From positions 1 through 64,000 of the forward strand of contig CACZZF010000001.1 of assembly GCA_902785575.1 (NCBI GenBank): a stretch of 64,000 bases of DNA, read 5' to 3'. The stretch comes from an uncultured Bacteroidia bacterium. GTDB taxonomy: Bacteria; Bacteroidota; Bacteroidia; Bacteroidales; UBA932. A model generated the notes under the pieces. It was not told where the DNA came from and made no database searches. It worked only from the letters and a program-made list of their open reading frames with translations. Shown here piece after piece: positions 53,892 through 62,750 of the stretch (positions are counted from its first letter, which is position 1; every line of letters begins with the position of its first letter). Position numbers and translations under genes: made by a program.

Positions 53892-55370
53892 CTAGTAAGA
53901 GATGGCGAAGACCACCCTCTGCTTCGAAGGCTTGCCGGAGAATATGTCCTTACCCTCCTCCTCGCACACGAAACTGTCCACGGGGATGCACCTGATCGTA
54001 GCCTTGGTGGCATCCTTGATCGCCTGCTCGGTCTCGGCAGTCCCGTCCCAATGGCAGAGAAGGAACTTACCGGTACCGATCTTCCGTTGGAATTCCTCCC
54101 AGTCATCGCACTTTTCCACATTCGAGGCCCTGAAATCGTAAGCCTTCTTGTAGATGCTCGCCTGGATGTCGTCCAACAGAGAAGCTATGGACTTGTCTAG
54201 TCCCTCGAGGGCGACAGTCTGCTTCTCAAGAGTGTCCCTGCGGTGTACCTCGACAGTTCCGTTGTCAAGGTCACGAGGTCCCATGGCCAACCGGACAGGG
54301 ACTCCCTTCAACTCCCACTCCGCAAATTTGAAGCCAGGCCGTAGGTTGTCGCGGTCATCAATCTTTACCGTATGTCCCTCAGCCTCAAGAGCCTTCTTGA
54401 GTTTGTCCATCTCCTCAAGGATCCTGGACCTCTCCTCATCGGTCTTGTAAATGGGCACCATTACCACCTGGATCGGAGCCAGCTTCGGAGGAAGGACGAG
54501 ACCGTTGTCATCGCCATGAGCCATGACCAGAGCGCCCATCAGCCTGGTAGAGACACCCCAGGAGGTAGCCCAGACATATTGCATCTGACCGTCCTTATCA
54601 GTGTACTGCACATCGAAAGACTTGGCGAAATTCTGACCGAGGAAGTGGGAAGTACCTGCCTGCAAGGCCTTGCCGTCCTGCATCATTCCCTCGATAGTGA
54701 GGGTATCGAGAGCACCGGCGAAGCGCTCGTTCGGGCTCTTGTGACCGACGATCACAGGGAGGGCCATATATTCCCGGGCGAACTTCGCATAGACCTGAAC
54801 CATCCTCTCGGTCTCCTCCATCGCCTCCTGGGCTGTGGCATGGGCTGTGTGACCCTCTTGCCAGAGGAACTCGGCGGTGCGGAGGAAGAGCCTCGTACGC
54901 ATCTCCCAGCGGACCACATTCGCCCATTGGTTGCACATTATGGGCAGGTCCCTCCAGGACTTGATCCAATTCTTGTATGTACTCCATATGATCGTCTCAG
55001 AGGTGGGACGCACAATGAGTTCCTCCTCCAGCTTGGCCTCCGGATCCACCACTACTCCTTTGCCGCCCGGATCATTCATCAGACGATGGTGAGTCACGAC
55101 GGCGCATTCCTTGGCGAAGCCCGCCACATGCTCGGCTTCCCTGCTGAAGAAGGACTTGGGAATAAACAGAGGGAAATATGCGTTGACCGCACCGGTCTCC
55201 TTGAACATATCGTCCAAAGCCCTCTGCATTTTTTCCCAGATAGCGTAGCCGTAGGGCTTGATCACCATGCATCCTCGCACGGGTGATTGTTCCGCCAGAT
55301 CCGCCTTCACAACCAAGTCATTGTACCATTGGGAGTAATTCTCCGACCTCTTTGTCACTTCCTTTGCCAT
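53892..55370 (-). CDS. proS: Proline-tRNA ligase (archaeal/eukaryal type)
   Basis: 492 residues. N-terminal [33 protein letters not shown], class II motif 2 in [31 protein letters not shown], and motif 3 in [26 protein letters not shown]. No INS editing domain, and the chain ends in Tyr, as in the short ProRS group found in Bacteroidetes and Archaea. Confidence 0.97.
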   Translation of the reverse strand: MAKEVTKRSENYSQWYNDLVVKADLAEQSPVRGCMVIKPYGYAIWEKMQRALDDMFKETGAVNAYFPLFIPKSFFSREAEHVAGFAKECAVVTHHRLMNDPGGKGVVVDPEAKLEEELIVRPTSETIIWSTYKNWIKSWRDLPIMCNQWANVVRWEMRTRLFLRTAEFLWQEGHTAHATAQEAMEETERMVQVYAKFAREYMALPVIVGHKSPNERFAGALDTLTIEGMMQDGKALQAGTSHFLGQNFAKSFDVQYTDKDGQMQYVWATSWGVSTRLMGALVMAHGDDNGLVLPPKLAPIQVVMVPIYKTDEERSRILEEMDKLKKALEAEGHTVKIDDRDNLRPGFKFAEWELKGVPVRLAMGPRDLDNGTVEVHRRDTLEKQTVALEGLDKSIASLLDDIQASIYKKAYDFRASNVEKCDDWEEFQRKIGTGKFLLCHWDGTAETEQAIKDATKATIRCIPVDSFVCEEEGKDIFSGKPSKQRVVFAISY

Positions 55371-55529
55371 ATCTGAATATTGTTTGCTGTTCTTGTCAAA
55401 TATTGTTATTATTGCGCGAATAATATATTCGGTACGGATTTTGTTTATTGTGAAACATTAATAAATAATACCGCATAAAAAGCGGTAGCGAAGATACGAA
55501 TTAATTGTCAAATTATAGGAGATTCAAAA

Positions 55530-56822
55530 ATGAAAACACGCACAATCCTTTTCTTATCGGCGCTTCTGGCACTGACATCGTGCGGTTCAGCAGCGCGCTA
55601 CGCTAGTGATACCTCCAGGTATCAGGACGGAATCTACTATACCTCCGACGCCCAGGCGACGGAATTGGCATCCACAGCTGACCTCCAGGAAGAGACCGAC
55701 CTGCTGGTCGCCAAGACGAAAAGCTCCCCGATCTTCATGAAAAGCGGAGCGAAAGTCGACACTTTGTTCATCCCTAATGACAAGGTTGCCAAGATAGATT
55801 TCAACAAGGCGGAGAACACCACCTCCGTTTATCTCTATGACACGGGTTGGGACACTTGGGCCGCTTATCAGCCTTGGTACGCCTCATCATGGTACTCCTG
55901 GCACCGTCCTTATTATTCCTCCATCTACTGGGGTTATGATCCTTGGTACTATGGAGGCTGGTACGATCCATGGTACTATCGCCCGTATTACCATTTCGGA
56001 TGGTATGATCCCTGGTATTATCGTCCTTACTACCACTACAGCTGGTATGGTTGGTATGACCCTTGGTTCTACGATCCTTGGTACTATGATCCCTGGTATT
56101 ACAGCGGATGGTATGGCGGATGGCACGGCTGGTACGGCGGTTATTCCTGGCACCACTATGGATGGGGCCATGGCCACGGCCCGTATTGGGGCGGCATCGG
56201 CGGAGGCGACAGAGTCTACAGACCGAGGATTTCCACCACGGGATCCACGACCAGAAGCGGTATAGGGTCCATGTCAAGATCAACCGGAGCCAGGAGCTCG
56301 TCTATGACAAGGTCCAGGACAGGAGTATCGACACGCACCAGCACCGCGACAAGGTCCTCCGGGATCTCCAGCGCTTCAAGATCGTCGTCGCTCTCCTCTG
56401 TCAACAGGGTCTCCAGGCCTTACGCCGGACAGGCAGTCAGGTCAGCATCCTCAGTGAGCGGACGTTCGAGCGTAGGCACAACTTCTTCCAGCCCGTCAAG
56501 GGTCTCCGGAAGCACCTCTACCTATAACAGGTCATCTTCTTCAACCACCTATAGCAGGCCTTCCACCTCGTCTTCCAGCATAAGTCGTTCCAGCGCGAGC
56601 CGCTCCAGCGGTTCTTCCGGTGGCAGCTACAGGTCTTCTTCCACTACCCGCTCATCCAGTTCAGGCAGCTATTCGAGGAGCTCCGGCAGTTATTCTTCCG
56701 GAAGCAGTTCCAGAAGCTCTGGAGGATATAGTGGCGGAAGCTCCGGTGGCGGATATAGCGGCGGCGGAAGCAGCTCCGGCGGCGGTGGCGGTAGCAGAGG
56801 CGGCGGAGGCGGCAGGAGATAA
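55530..56822 (+). CDS. YDPWYY-repeat, Ser/Arg/Gly-rich surface lipoprotein
   Basis: 430 residues. Lipoprotein signal MKTRTILFLSALLALTSCG (Cys at 18). Residues about 25-105 form a small folded domain (PNDKVAKIDFNKAENTTSVYLYDTG). Residues about 110-215 repeat aromatic units such as YDPWYY, YRPYYH and WYGGW many times. The last 200 residues are almost only Ser, Arg, Thr and Gly, ending in GGGGGSRGGGGGRR. A GGAG sequence (about 55518) 9 nt before the ATG is a rare clear SD here. No family recognised; the aromatic repeat could be adhesive and the basic tail could bind polyanions, both guesses. Confidence 0.8.
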   Translation: MKTRTILFLSALLALTSCGSAARYASDTSRYQDGIYYTSDAQATELASTADLQEETDLLVAKTKSSPIFMKSGAKVDTLFIPNDKVAKIDFNKAENTTSVYLYDTGWDTWAAYQPWYASSWYSWHRPYYSSIYWGYDPWYYGGWYDPWYYRPYYHFGWYDPWYYRPYYHYSWYGWYDPWFYDPWYYDPWYYSGWYGGWHGWYGGYSWHHYGWGHGHGPYWGGIGGGDRVYRPRISTTGSTTRSGIGSMSRSTGARSSSMTRSRTGVSTRTSTATRSSGISSASRSSSLSSVNRVSRPYAGQAVRSASSVSGRSSVGTTSSSPSRVSGSTSTYNRSSSSTTYSRPSTSSSSISRSSASRSSGSSGGSYRSSSTTRSSSSGSYSRSSGSYSSGSSSRSSGGYSGGSSGGGYSGGGSSSGGGGGSRGGGGGRR

Positions 56823-56889
56823 TCCTTCTCCCCTTCTCCAAACCAGACTACTATTACCCTTGATTTAAACTATCAAAAATACTAATGCG

Positions 56890-58575
56890 ATGAAAAAGAC
56901 TTTTATAGCTATAGCTTTTATGCTGGCCGCGGCCACCGCGGGAGCGCAGACAATGTACGACGCCCTGACTTTCAGCCAGAACAACTATTATGGCACAGCC
57001 CGTTCCATAGGTATGGGAAACGCCATGACAGCGGTCGGAGGTGATCTCGGATCGGTGGGTATCAACCCGGCCGGATCGGCTGTGTTCAACTACTCACAGT
57101 TCACCATCACTCCCAATGTGACCATGAGCTCGATGAACGCGTCGTGGAGCCCCTATCCGGTCAACGGCACCGACACCTTCTCAGGTGATGTCCGTAAGAA
57201 CCTCTCCAGGTTCTCGATGCCGAACATCGGGGCGACGATCAATTTCAACACGGGCAGGAAAAGTGGTCTTGTCGGAGTGACATACGGGTTCGTGGTCAAC
57301 AGTGTCAACAATTACACCGGCCAGATGATGACCGGCGGAAGGAATGACAAGACCAGCTATCAGAGCTCGATGGCCGTCAACGCCGACATGTTCGATATCG
57401 ACTTCCTGAATGGTTACATGGACGCCTCCGGCGGTTCCATCGACGACTGGAAGTATCCTTATCAGAATGCGGATGACCGTGGTTCCTATGCTCCTTGGAA
57501 CATGATCACCAACGCCCAGGCTGGAGCGATCGCGAACTATGGAGATCCGAATGACCCTGACTACTACTGGCGTTACATCGCCACCACTGAGGGGTTCACC
57601 CAGACTGGCGAGAAAGACCAGTACGGCAACTACATTTATGATATATTCCTTGGAGGTCCGCTCGACCAGTCTTATGGTCGCAAGGTCACCGGCAACAAGA
57701 CAGACGCTTTGTTGAACATAGGCTTCAACATCAGCAACAAGTTCTTCATCGGCGCCAATCTTGGTGTCACGAGCCTGACCTACAACTACGACGAGTACTT
57801 CAAGGAGGCTGCCGTGGATCCTTCTGATTTCAGGATCGACTACGAGGAGTCCAGCACCTATTTCACTGACTACCGCACCCGCTACTCCTACTCGGCGGAT
57901 GGTGCCGGAGTCTATGGAAAGATCGGTTTCCTCGCCCTTCCTGTGGAAGGATTGCGCATCGGCGCTGCCATCCAGACCCCGACAACCTTATTCATCGATG
58001 AGATCTGGCGCCAGTCCACTGACGTCCACTACCAGAACTCTTCCTACGACGGAAACGCGACTTCTCCTGAAGGAAACTTCTCCTACAGGCTAAAGACCCC
58101 TTACAGGGCTAACGCCGGTCTCGCTTACACTTTCATGGGAATGGCTCTCCTGAGTGTCGACTATGAGATGACGGACTACAGCGCCATGAAGTTCAAAGAG
58201 AGGGACAACAACTGGAGCGACACCTTTGACGGAGTCAACAAGGAAATCGCCGAAAGGATGGGGATCTCCCACAGTCTCAGGGTCGGAGCCGAGTTCAAGC
58301 CGATGCCGGAGTTCGCCATCAGGACCGGTTACAACTTCACAACCATTCCTGAATATACAGGGAACACGACTCTCAACGACAAGCTCCACGCTTTCTCAGT
58401 GGGTGTGGGTTACTATTCAAAGGGTTCCTTCTTCGCCGACCTGGCGGCCAGGTATTCCGCTTTCTCGGATGAGGAGATATTCCCTTACGATGACTACATC
58501 GACATCGCGTCCCCGATGATACTCAACAAGAGGGAGAGGCTGGACTTCACCGCCACTCTCGGCTGGAGATTCTAA
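56890..58575 (+). CDS. FadL/OmpP1-like outer-membrane porin
   Basis: 561 residues with a Sec signal (MKKTFIAIAFMLAAATAGAQ). Contains the OmpP1/FadL opening YYGTARSIGMGNAMTAVGGDLGSVGINPAG and many amphipathic strands, ending in LDFTATLGWRF with a C-terminal Phe as barrels require. Probably moves hydrophobic compounds across the outer membrane. Its stop overlaps the opposing WbqC gene by 4 nt. Confidence 0.88.
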   Translation: MKKTFIAIAFMLAAATAGAQTMYDALTFSQNNYYGTARSIGMGNAMTAVGGDLGSVGINPAGSAVFNYSQFTITPNVTMSSMNASWSPYPVNGTDTFSGDVRKNLSRFSMPNIGATINFNTGRKSGLVGVTYGFVVNSVNNYTGQMMTGGRNDKTSYQSSMAVNADMFDIDFLNGYMDASGGSIDDWKYPYQNADDRGSYAPWNMITNAQAGAIANYGDPNDPDYYWRYIATTEGFTQTGEKDQYGNYIYDIFLGGPLDQSYGRKVTGNKTDALLNIGFNISNKFFIGANLGVTSLTYNYDEYFKEAAVDPSDFRIDYEESSTYFTDYRTRYSYSADGAGVYGKIGFLALPVEGLRIGAAIQTPTTLFIDEIWRQSTDVHYQNSSYDGNATSPEGNFSYRLKTPYRANAGLAYTFMGMALLSVDYEMTDYSAMKFKERDNNWSDTFDGVNKEIAERMGISHSLRVGAEFKPMPEFAIRTGYNFTTIPEYTGNTTLNDKLHAFSVGVGYYSKGSFFADLAARYSAFSDEEIFPYDDYIDIASPMILNKRERLDFTATLGWRF

Positions 58576-59303
58576 GCCTTGAGATAGAGGATAGAGTCAG
58601 GACCTTCGTTGAATAGAAGGTCCATGATCGAGAGATCTGAGATGAAACCGTACTTTCGGGCAAAAACCTGGAAGTACGGTTTTTCCAGTCCCAAGTCTTT
58701 CAGAACAGTGTTCGGACGCTTCGGGTGCAGCACCTCACGATAATCCTCACCGTACATCTCCCCGGCTGTCGGGAACACCTCCGTCTCGCCGCGCTTCGCG
58801 CCCTGTCCGGGTAAATGCTCGTCGGAGGTGTTCCCGCCGCCGGAAATGGGTGGAACGTATTTTTCAGTGAAACGAAGGTCCGCAGATATTCCCGTTTTGG
58901 ACAAAAAGAACTTGATAATCCTCAAGTCCAGCTCGAAAAGGGTTTCCGGTCTGGAATCCAAGATCGAGAAGAGTTCGTCTTTGTAGTAGTCGAAATAAGC
59001 GGAGGACTCGTAGGCGGAGATAATCGCCCGCTTGGTTTTGAGGAGCCAGGGAGTCGAGTAATCCACCTTTATTTTAGTGACAGGAAGCTCGTGCGTCCCC
59101 TCATGGACGATAGGGAAATTCAGATATGCCGGGCCGTCGGCCGCATAAATGCGGCAACGGTTGCGCCAACTCTGTTTCTGATAATTCTCGCGGGCCTCAA
59201 TATAGACGACTGAAGGAACGGTGTTTTCCGGAGAAAGCACCATTCCTTTAGCTATCAGTGCGAAATAACTGACAGGAGGGAACCAGGCGATGCCAAGGAG
59301 CAT
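58572..59303 (-). CDS. WbqC-family protein with a palindromic insertion
   Basis: 243 residues. WbqC-type opening (GIAWFPPVSYFALIAKG), NYQKQSWRNRCRIYAADGPAYLNFPI and the final IMDLLFNEGPDSILYL are conserved. WbqC-like proteins are found in glycan and O-antigen gene clusters with unknown chemistry. Residues about 153-181 (GGGNTSDEHLPGQGAKRGET) come from copy D of the palindromic element and interrupt the usual spacing before HPKRP. The gene starts 7 nt after the stop of lpxA's neighbour region and reads with lpxA and lepB-type lipid genes leftward from lpxC. Confidence 0.8.
   Translation of the reverse strand: MLLGIAWFPPVSYFALIAKGMVLSPENTVPSVVYIEARENYQKQSWRNRCRIYAADGPAYLNFPIVHEGTHELPVTKIKVDYSTPWLLKTKRAIISAYESSAYFDYYKDELFSILDSRPETLFELDLRIIKFFLSKTGISADLRFTEKYVPPISGGGNTSDEHLPGQGAKRGETEVFPTAGEMYGEDYREVLHPKRPNTVLKDLGLEKPYFQVFARKYGFISDLSIMDLLFNEGPDSILYLKA
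58771..58835 (+). repeat. Palindromic core element, copy D (in the WbqC-family gene)
   Basis: Core 58784-58822 (CCGCGCTTCGCGCCCTGTCC, GGGTAAATGCTCG). Arms GGGAACACCTCCG (58771-58783) and CGGAGGTGTTCCC (58823-58835) are perfect inverted repeats; CCGGC outside them extends the stem. The host reads EHLPGQGAKRGE. Confidence 0.9.
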
Positions 59304-59310
59304 GGGACGC

Positions 59311-60123
59311 CTACTCTATCGCTGTCCTGTCGCTGGGATCGCTCGCGCGGATGATACCGCGCTTGGAACTTCTGATGAATTCGAGAATCGTGTCCCTTTC
59401 CTCCGTCTGGGGGAAACCGGCCTCGACCTTGGCGCAGCCGTCAGAGATATTCAGGCCGGCATAGTAGATCGTGTCGTAGATGTCCTTGATCGAGCGGATG
59501 GCGTCCGAGGAGAACCCCCTGCGGCGCAGCCCGACTATATTCACTCCCACATAACTGATCGGCTCATGGCCACAGAGAGCGTAAGGAGGAACATCCTTAT
59601 TGATTCTGGACATCCCGCCGACCATCGCGTGACAACCGACCTTCGAGAACTGGTGGGCCTTGGAGCCGCCTCCGATAATAGCCCAATCATCGACAACAGT
59701 CTCCCCCGCAAGGCCGACATAACTGACAAGAATACAGTGGTCACCAATCACACAATCGTGAGCCACATGGGAGTAAGACATTATCAATGTGTCACTTCCA
59801 ACCTTTGTCACATACTTGCCGCTGGCCTTGGTTCCCCTATTGATGGTCGCGCATTCCCTGACAGTCACATTGTCTCCCAACTCGACTGAGGTGACCTCTC
59901 CCTCAAACTTCAGATCTTGAGGAACAGCACCGACTACGGCACCGGGATAAATCTGGCAATTCTTGCCCATTTTCACATATTGGAAGACCGTGGCGTGCGG
60001 GAATATCTTGCAGCCATCGCCAATCTCGACATCATCATCCACAAAAGCGAAAGGCCCAATCTCAACATTATCACCGAGGATGGCTTTCGGACTGACTGAA
60101 GCAAGAGGAGATATGTTATTCAT
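59311..60123 (-). CDS. lpxA: UDP-N-acetylglucosamine acyltransferase
   Basis: 270 residues. Left-handed beta-helix hexapeptides (PLASVSPKAILGDNVEIGPFAF) and the catalytic His in MSYSHVAHDCVIGD, with the C-terminal helical cap. First step of lipid A synthesis. The gene follows lpxC by 18 nt. Confidence 0.96.
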   Translation of the reverse strand: MNNISPLASVSPKAILGDNVEIGPFAFVDDDVEIGDGCKIFPHATVFQYVKMGKNCQIYPGAVVGAVPQDLKFEGEVTSVELGDNVTVRECATINRGTKASGKYVTKVGSDTLIMSYSHVAHDCVIGDHCILVSYVGLAGETVVDDWAIIGGGSKAHQFSKVGCHAMVGGMSRINKDVPPYALCGHEPISYVGVNIVGLRRRGFSSDAIRSIKDIYDTIYYAGLNISDGCAKVEAGFPQTEERDTILEFIRSSKRGIIRASDPSDRTAIE

Positions 60124-60141
60124 CGTTATCGGTTTTTATCG

Positions 60142-61059
60142 TTATTCGGAAATAGCCTCACAGATGGTCTGGGCCATCTTGGTGTTTATTGAGTGCCCCG
60201 GCTTGAATGCCTCTATCCTAGCATTAACACGGCCTCCGGCTAAAGTAAGGTCTCCAACCAAATCAAGAAGCTTGTGCCTTCCGCACTCATCAGGGAAACG
60301 CAACTGGAGATTGTTGAGATAACCGTTATCATTAATCGCCAGTTTGGGGACATTGAACAAGGAAGCGAGTCTAGCGACTTGCTCATCAGAGACAGGATGC
60401 TCAACTATCACGATAGCGTTATCGACATCCCCACCCTTGACAAGGTTGTTCTGGAAAAGATACTCGATCTCATGGAAGAACACGAATGTCCTGCAAGGGG
60501 CAAGTTGGGTGGCATAATCAACGCTCTCATTCCAAACAGCATGCTGGACTCCAAGGATCCTCGAACCGAAATCAACGGTCAAATCAATTGACGGAGAATC
60601 AGATGGCACGGCCTTGATGTAGGCCCCGGTTTTTTCATCCCGAACCTCGACCTCACGAGGCAAGGTGATATATCGCTTTGCGGCGTCCTGCTCAACAAAT
60701 CCGCCCTTCAGAAAGGCTTCGACATAGGGACGGGCACTGCCATCGAGGATCGGAACCTCCACATTATCAATCTCAATCAAGGCATTGTCAACCCCCATAC
60801 CCGACAGAGCTGACATCAGATGCTCTATAGTGGATACTGAAGCTTTCCCCTCAGAGATGGTGGTGCTGCGGGCGGTGGAAGACACATTGGTGGCGATCGC
60901 ATGAACATATGCCCCCGGGCCAAGATCCACACGGTGGAACACAATACCGGCACCTTCGGGAGCAGGTTTCACCACCATATTGGCGACCTGTCCTGTATGA
61001 AGGCCTTTACCTTGGAACTTGTGCTCGAGCGAGAGGGTCTTTTGCTTGATCGAAATCAT
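60142..61059 (-). CDS. lpxC: UDP-3-O-acyl-N-acetylglucosamine deacetylase, stand-alone
   Basis: 305 residues. Zinc His in STIEHLMSALSGMGVDNAL, second region FPDECGRHKLLDLVGDLTLAG with His and Asp, and the GSGLHTG-like KGLHTG opening. In most Bacteroidetes LpxC is fused to FabZ (about 460 residues). Here the chain stops after the LpxC domain and lpxA follows directly, so FabZ must be encoded elsewhere. Second step of lipid A synthesis. Confidence 0.95.
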   Translation of the reverse strand: MISIKQKTLSLEHKFQGKGLHTGQVANMVVKPAPEGAGIVFHRVDLGPGAYVHAIATNVSSTARSTTISEGKASVSTIEHLMSALSGMGVDNALIEIDNVEVPILDGSARPYVEAFLKGGFVEQDAAKRYITLPREVEVRDEKTGAYIKAVPSDSPSIDLTVDFGSRILGVQHAVWNESVDYATQLAPCRTFVFFHEIEYLFQNNLVKGGDVDNAIVIVEHPVSDEQVARLASLFNVPKLAINDNGYLNNLQLRFPDECGRHKLLDLVGDLTLAGGRVNARIEAFKPGHSINTKMAQTICEAISE

Positions 61060-61100
61060 AAAAAAACTTGTCGGACTACTTTACTACAAAAAGCAGTCCG

Positions 61101-61131
61101 CAAAGATACGAAGTAAAAGCGAATATCCAAT
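61101..61131 (-). promoter_or_regulatory. Promoter of the lpxC-lpxA operon
   Basis: ATTG (61131-61128), 19 bp, TATCTTTG (61108-61101) on the minus strand, 41 bp before the lpxC ATG. The -7 box is an exact TAnnTTTG; the -33 box matches three of four bases. Confidence 0.55.
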
Positions 61132-61134
61132 AAA

Positions 61135-62124
61135 CTAATCCCTGCCCTGCTTACGGAAAACCGCGTAGCTGCGCATGTAGTTCTTGAAATTGATGGCTGG
61201 AGAACCCAGCAAGGTCTGCCCGGGTTCCTTTATGCTACCGATGACTCCCGCCTGGGCGCCGAATGTGGTGTTATCCGCAATCTCGAGGTGACCCGCTATA
61301 CCGACCTGTCCGGCCAGGATGCAATTCTTGCCGATCTTGGTCGAGCCGGCTATACCGCACTGGGCAGCCATGACTGTGTTGTCTCCTATCTGGACGTTAT
61401 GCGCTATCTGGCAAAGGTTGTCAATCTTGACACCCTTACCGATGATGGTAGACTCCATCTCAGCCCTGTCGATTGTGGTTCCGGCCCCGATCTCTACATT
61501 GTCACCGATGATCACATTGCCGAGATGCTCAATCTTCTCCCAGGTGCCGTCCGGGAGCGGAGCGTTGCCGAAACCATCCGAACCGATCACGGCGTTGGCG
61601 TGGATGATCACATTGTCCCCTATCACCATCCCGGGGTATATCACCACTCCTGGATAGATCAGGCAATGCTTTCCGATCACCGTGTTATCGCCCACGTAGA
61701 CATTCTCGAATATTTTCGTGTAATCCCCTACCTTGGCGTGATGGCCGACATAGGAATGACTTCCCAGATATACCTTTTTCCCGAATTTTGTGGTCAGGAA
61801 CCATGAAGACCTGAAGCCCCTGTGTCTGTGGTCGGTACGTTTCTGAGTGGCGGCGTATTTCAGCAGATCAGCGAGCGACTTGTAGGCATCCTCGACACGT
61901 ATGAGAGTGGGAGCGATCGGCTCCTTTGGTTGGAAGTCGTTGTTTACCAATAAAATACTAGCCTTGCAGGTATAGACGTATTTTTCGTATTTCGGGTTGG
62001 CGTAGAAGCAAAGTTGGCCCGTCTTGCCATGTTCTATCTTCGCGAATGAGGTAACTTTCGCCTGAGGGTCGCCGTCGACCGTTCCGTTCAGGACCTGAGC
62101 CAGTTGCTTTGCTGTGAATTCCAT
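61135..62124 (-). CDS. lpxD: UDP-3-O-acylglucosamine N-acyltransferase
   Basis: 329 residues. N-terminal uridine-binding domain ([17 protein letters not shown]), then hexapeptide helix repeats with the catalytic His region [23 protein letters not shown] ([17 protein letters not shown]). Third step of lipid A synthesis. It has its own upstream -7 box at 62160-62167 (TATCTTTG, minus) and lies just upstream of lpxC. Confidence 0.96.
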   Translation of the reverse strand: MEFTAKQLAQVLNGTVDGDPQAKVTSFAKIEHGKTGQLCFYANPKYEKYVYTCKASILLVNNDFQPKEPIAPTLIRVEDAYKSLADLLKYAATQKRTDHRHRGFRSSWFLTTKFGKKVYLGSHSYVGHHAKVGDYTKIFENVYVGDNTVIGKHCLIYPGVVIYPGMVIGDNVIIHANAVIGSDGFGNAPLPDGTWEKIEHLGNVIIGDNVEIGAGTTIDRAEMESTIIGKGVKIDNLCQIAHNVQIGDNTVMAAQCGIAGSTKIGKNCILAGQVGIAGHLEIADNTTFGAQAGVIGSIKEPGQTLLGSPAINFKNYMRSYAVFRKQGRD

Positions 62125-62159
62125 GTTTAAAGCTAAATGGGTTTTATTATAATTTTATA

Positions 62160-62167
62160 CAAAGATA
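62160..62167 (-). promoter_or_regulatory. -7 element of the lpxD promoter
   Basis: TATCTTTG on the minus strand, 36 bp before the lpxD ATG. No clear -33 partner. Confidence 0.5.
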
Positions 62168-62200
62168 AACGATTTATTTTCATTTTCCCTAAATAATCCT

Positions 62201-62208
62201 TACCTTTG
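62201..62208 (+). promoter_or_regulatory. -7 element of the rimP-nusA promoter
   Basis: TACCTTTG, giving a start near 62214 and a leader of about 50 nt that contains the hairpin at 62222-62259. Confidence 0.5.
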
Positions 62209-62221
62209 CACCCGTTGTGAG

Positions 62222-62259
62222 AGATAGGTGACGTCAGGCGTCTCCTATCTTTTGTTTTG
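62222..62259 (+). promoter_or_regulatory. Terminator-like hairpin in the rimP leader (possible attenuator)
   Basis: AGATAGG (62222-62228) pairs with CCTATCT (62244-62250), with an inner ACG/CGT helix, followed by a TTTGTTTT tract and then the rimP ATG at 62265. In form this is an intrinsic terminator placed between promoter and gene, so control by readthrough is plausible. NusA, the second product, acts on just such hairpins. Confidence 0.5.
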
Positions 62260-62264
62260 TGAAT

Positions 62265-62738
62265 ATGGAGAAAAATTTGATAATAGAGACCATCGGACCC
62301 GCCGTCAAGGACCGCGGTTGCTTCATCGTGGACGTTACTGTCAGCAAGGACAACGACATCGTCCTCACCATCGAGAAAGAGACCGGGGATGTCGACCTGG
62401 ATGATTGTGTCGCCCTTAACGACGCTTTCCTGGCCGCTTTTGACAAGGACGTGGAGGACTATTCGCTCACAGTCTCTTCCGCCGGGCTAGACCAGCCATT
62501 CAAGGTGAGCGGACAGTTCACCAAGGCGATAGGGTCTCAAGTCGTGGTCCTGCTCAAAGGAGGCCGCAAGTTGACTGGCATCCTCACCACCGCTGATGAC
62601 GAGGGGATTGTTCTCCGCTATGTCACCCGCGAGGTTCCTGAGGGGAAGAAGAAGAAGAAAGTCCCTGTCGAGCATGAGGACAGGTTCGTTTTCGCCGATG
62701 TTAATTCGGTTTCTCCATTTGTTGAATTCAAAAAATAG
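62265..62738 (+). CDS. rimP: Ribosome maturation factor RimP
   Basis: 157 residues from the ATG at 62265; a GTG two codons upstream is less likely. RimP pattern: GCFIVDVTVSKDNDIVLTIE, VDLDDCVALNDAFLAAFD, DYSLTVSSAGLDQPFK. Needed for 30S assembly. Followed 12 nt later by nusA, the usual order. Confidence 0.94.
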   Translation: MEKNLIIETIGPAVKDRGCFIVDVTVSKDNDIVLTIEKETGDVDLDDCVALNDAFLAAFDKDVEDYSLTVSSAGLDQPFKVSGQFTKAIGSQVVVLLKGGRKLTGILTTADDEGIVLRYVTREVPEGKKKKKVPVEHEDRFVFADVNSVSPFVEFKK

Positions 62739-62750
62739 CAAACATATAAC

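Noticed and set aside
55840..56180. Tandem repeat DNA that could be mistaken for a CRISPR array
   Set aside because: The repeats are codons of the YDPWYY protein, in frame, without constant spacers. No CRISPR array or cas gene was seen in the window.
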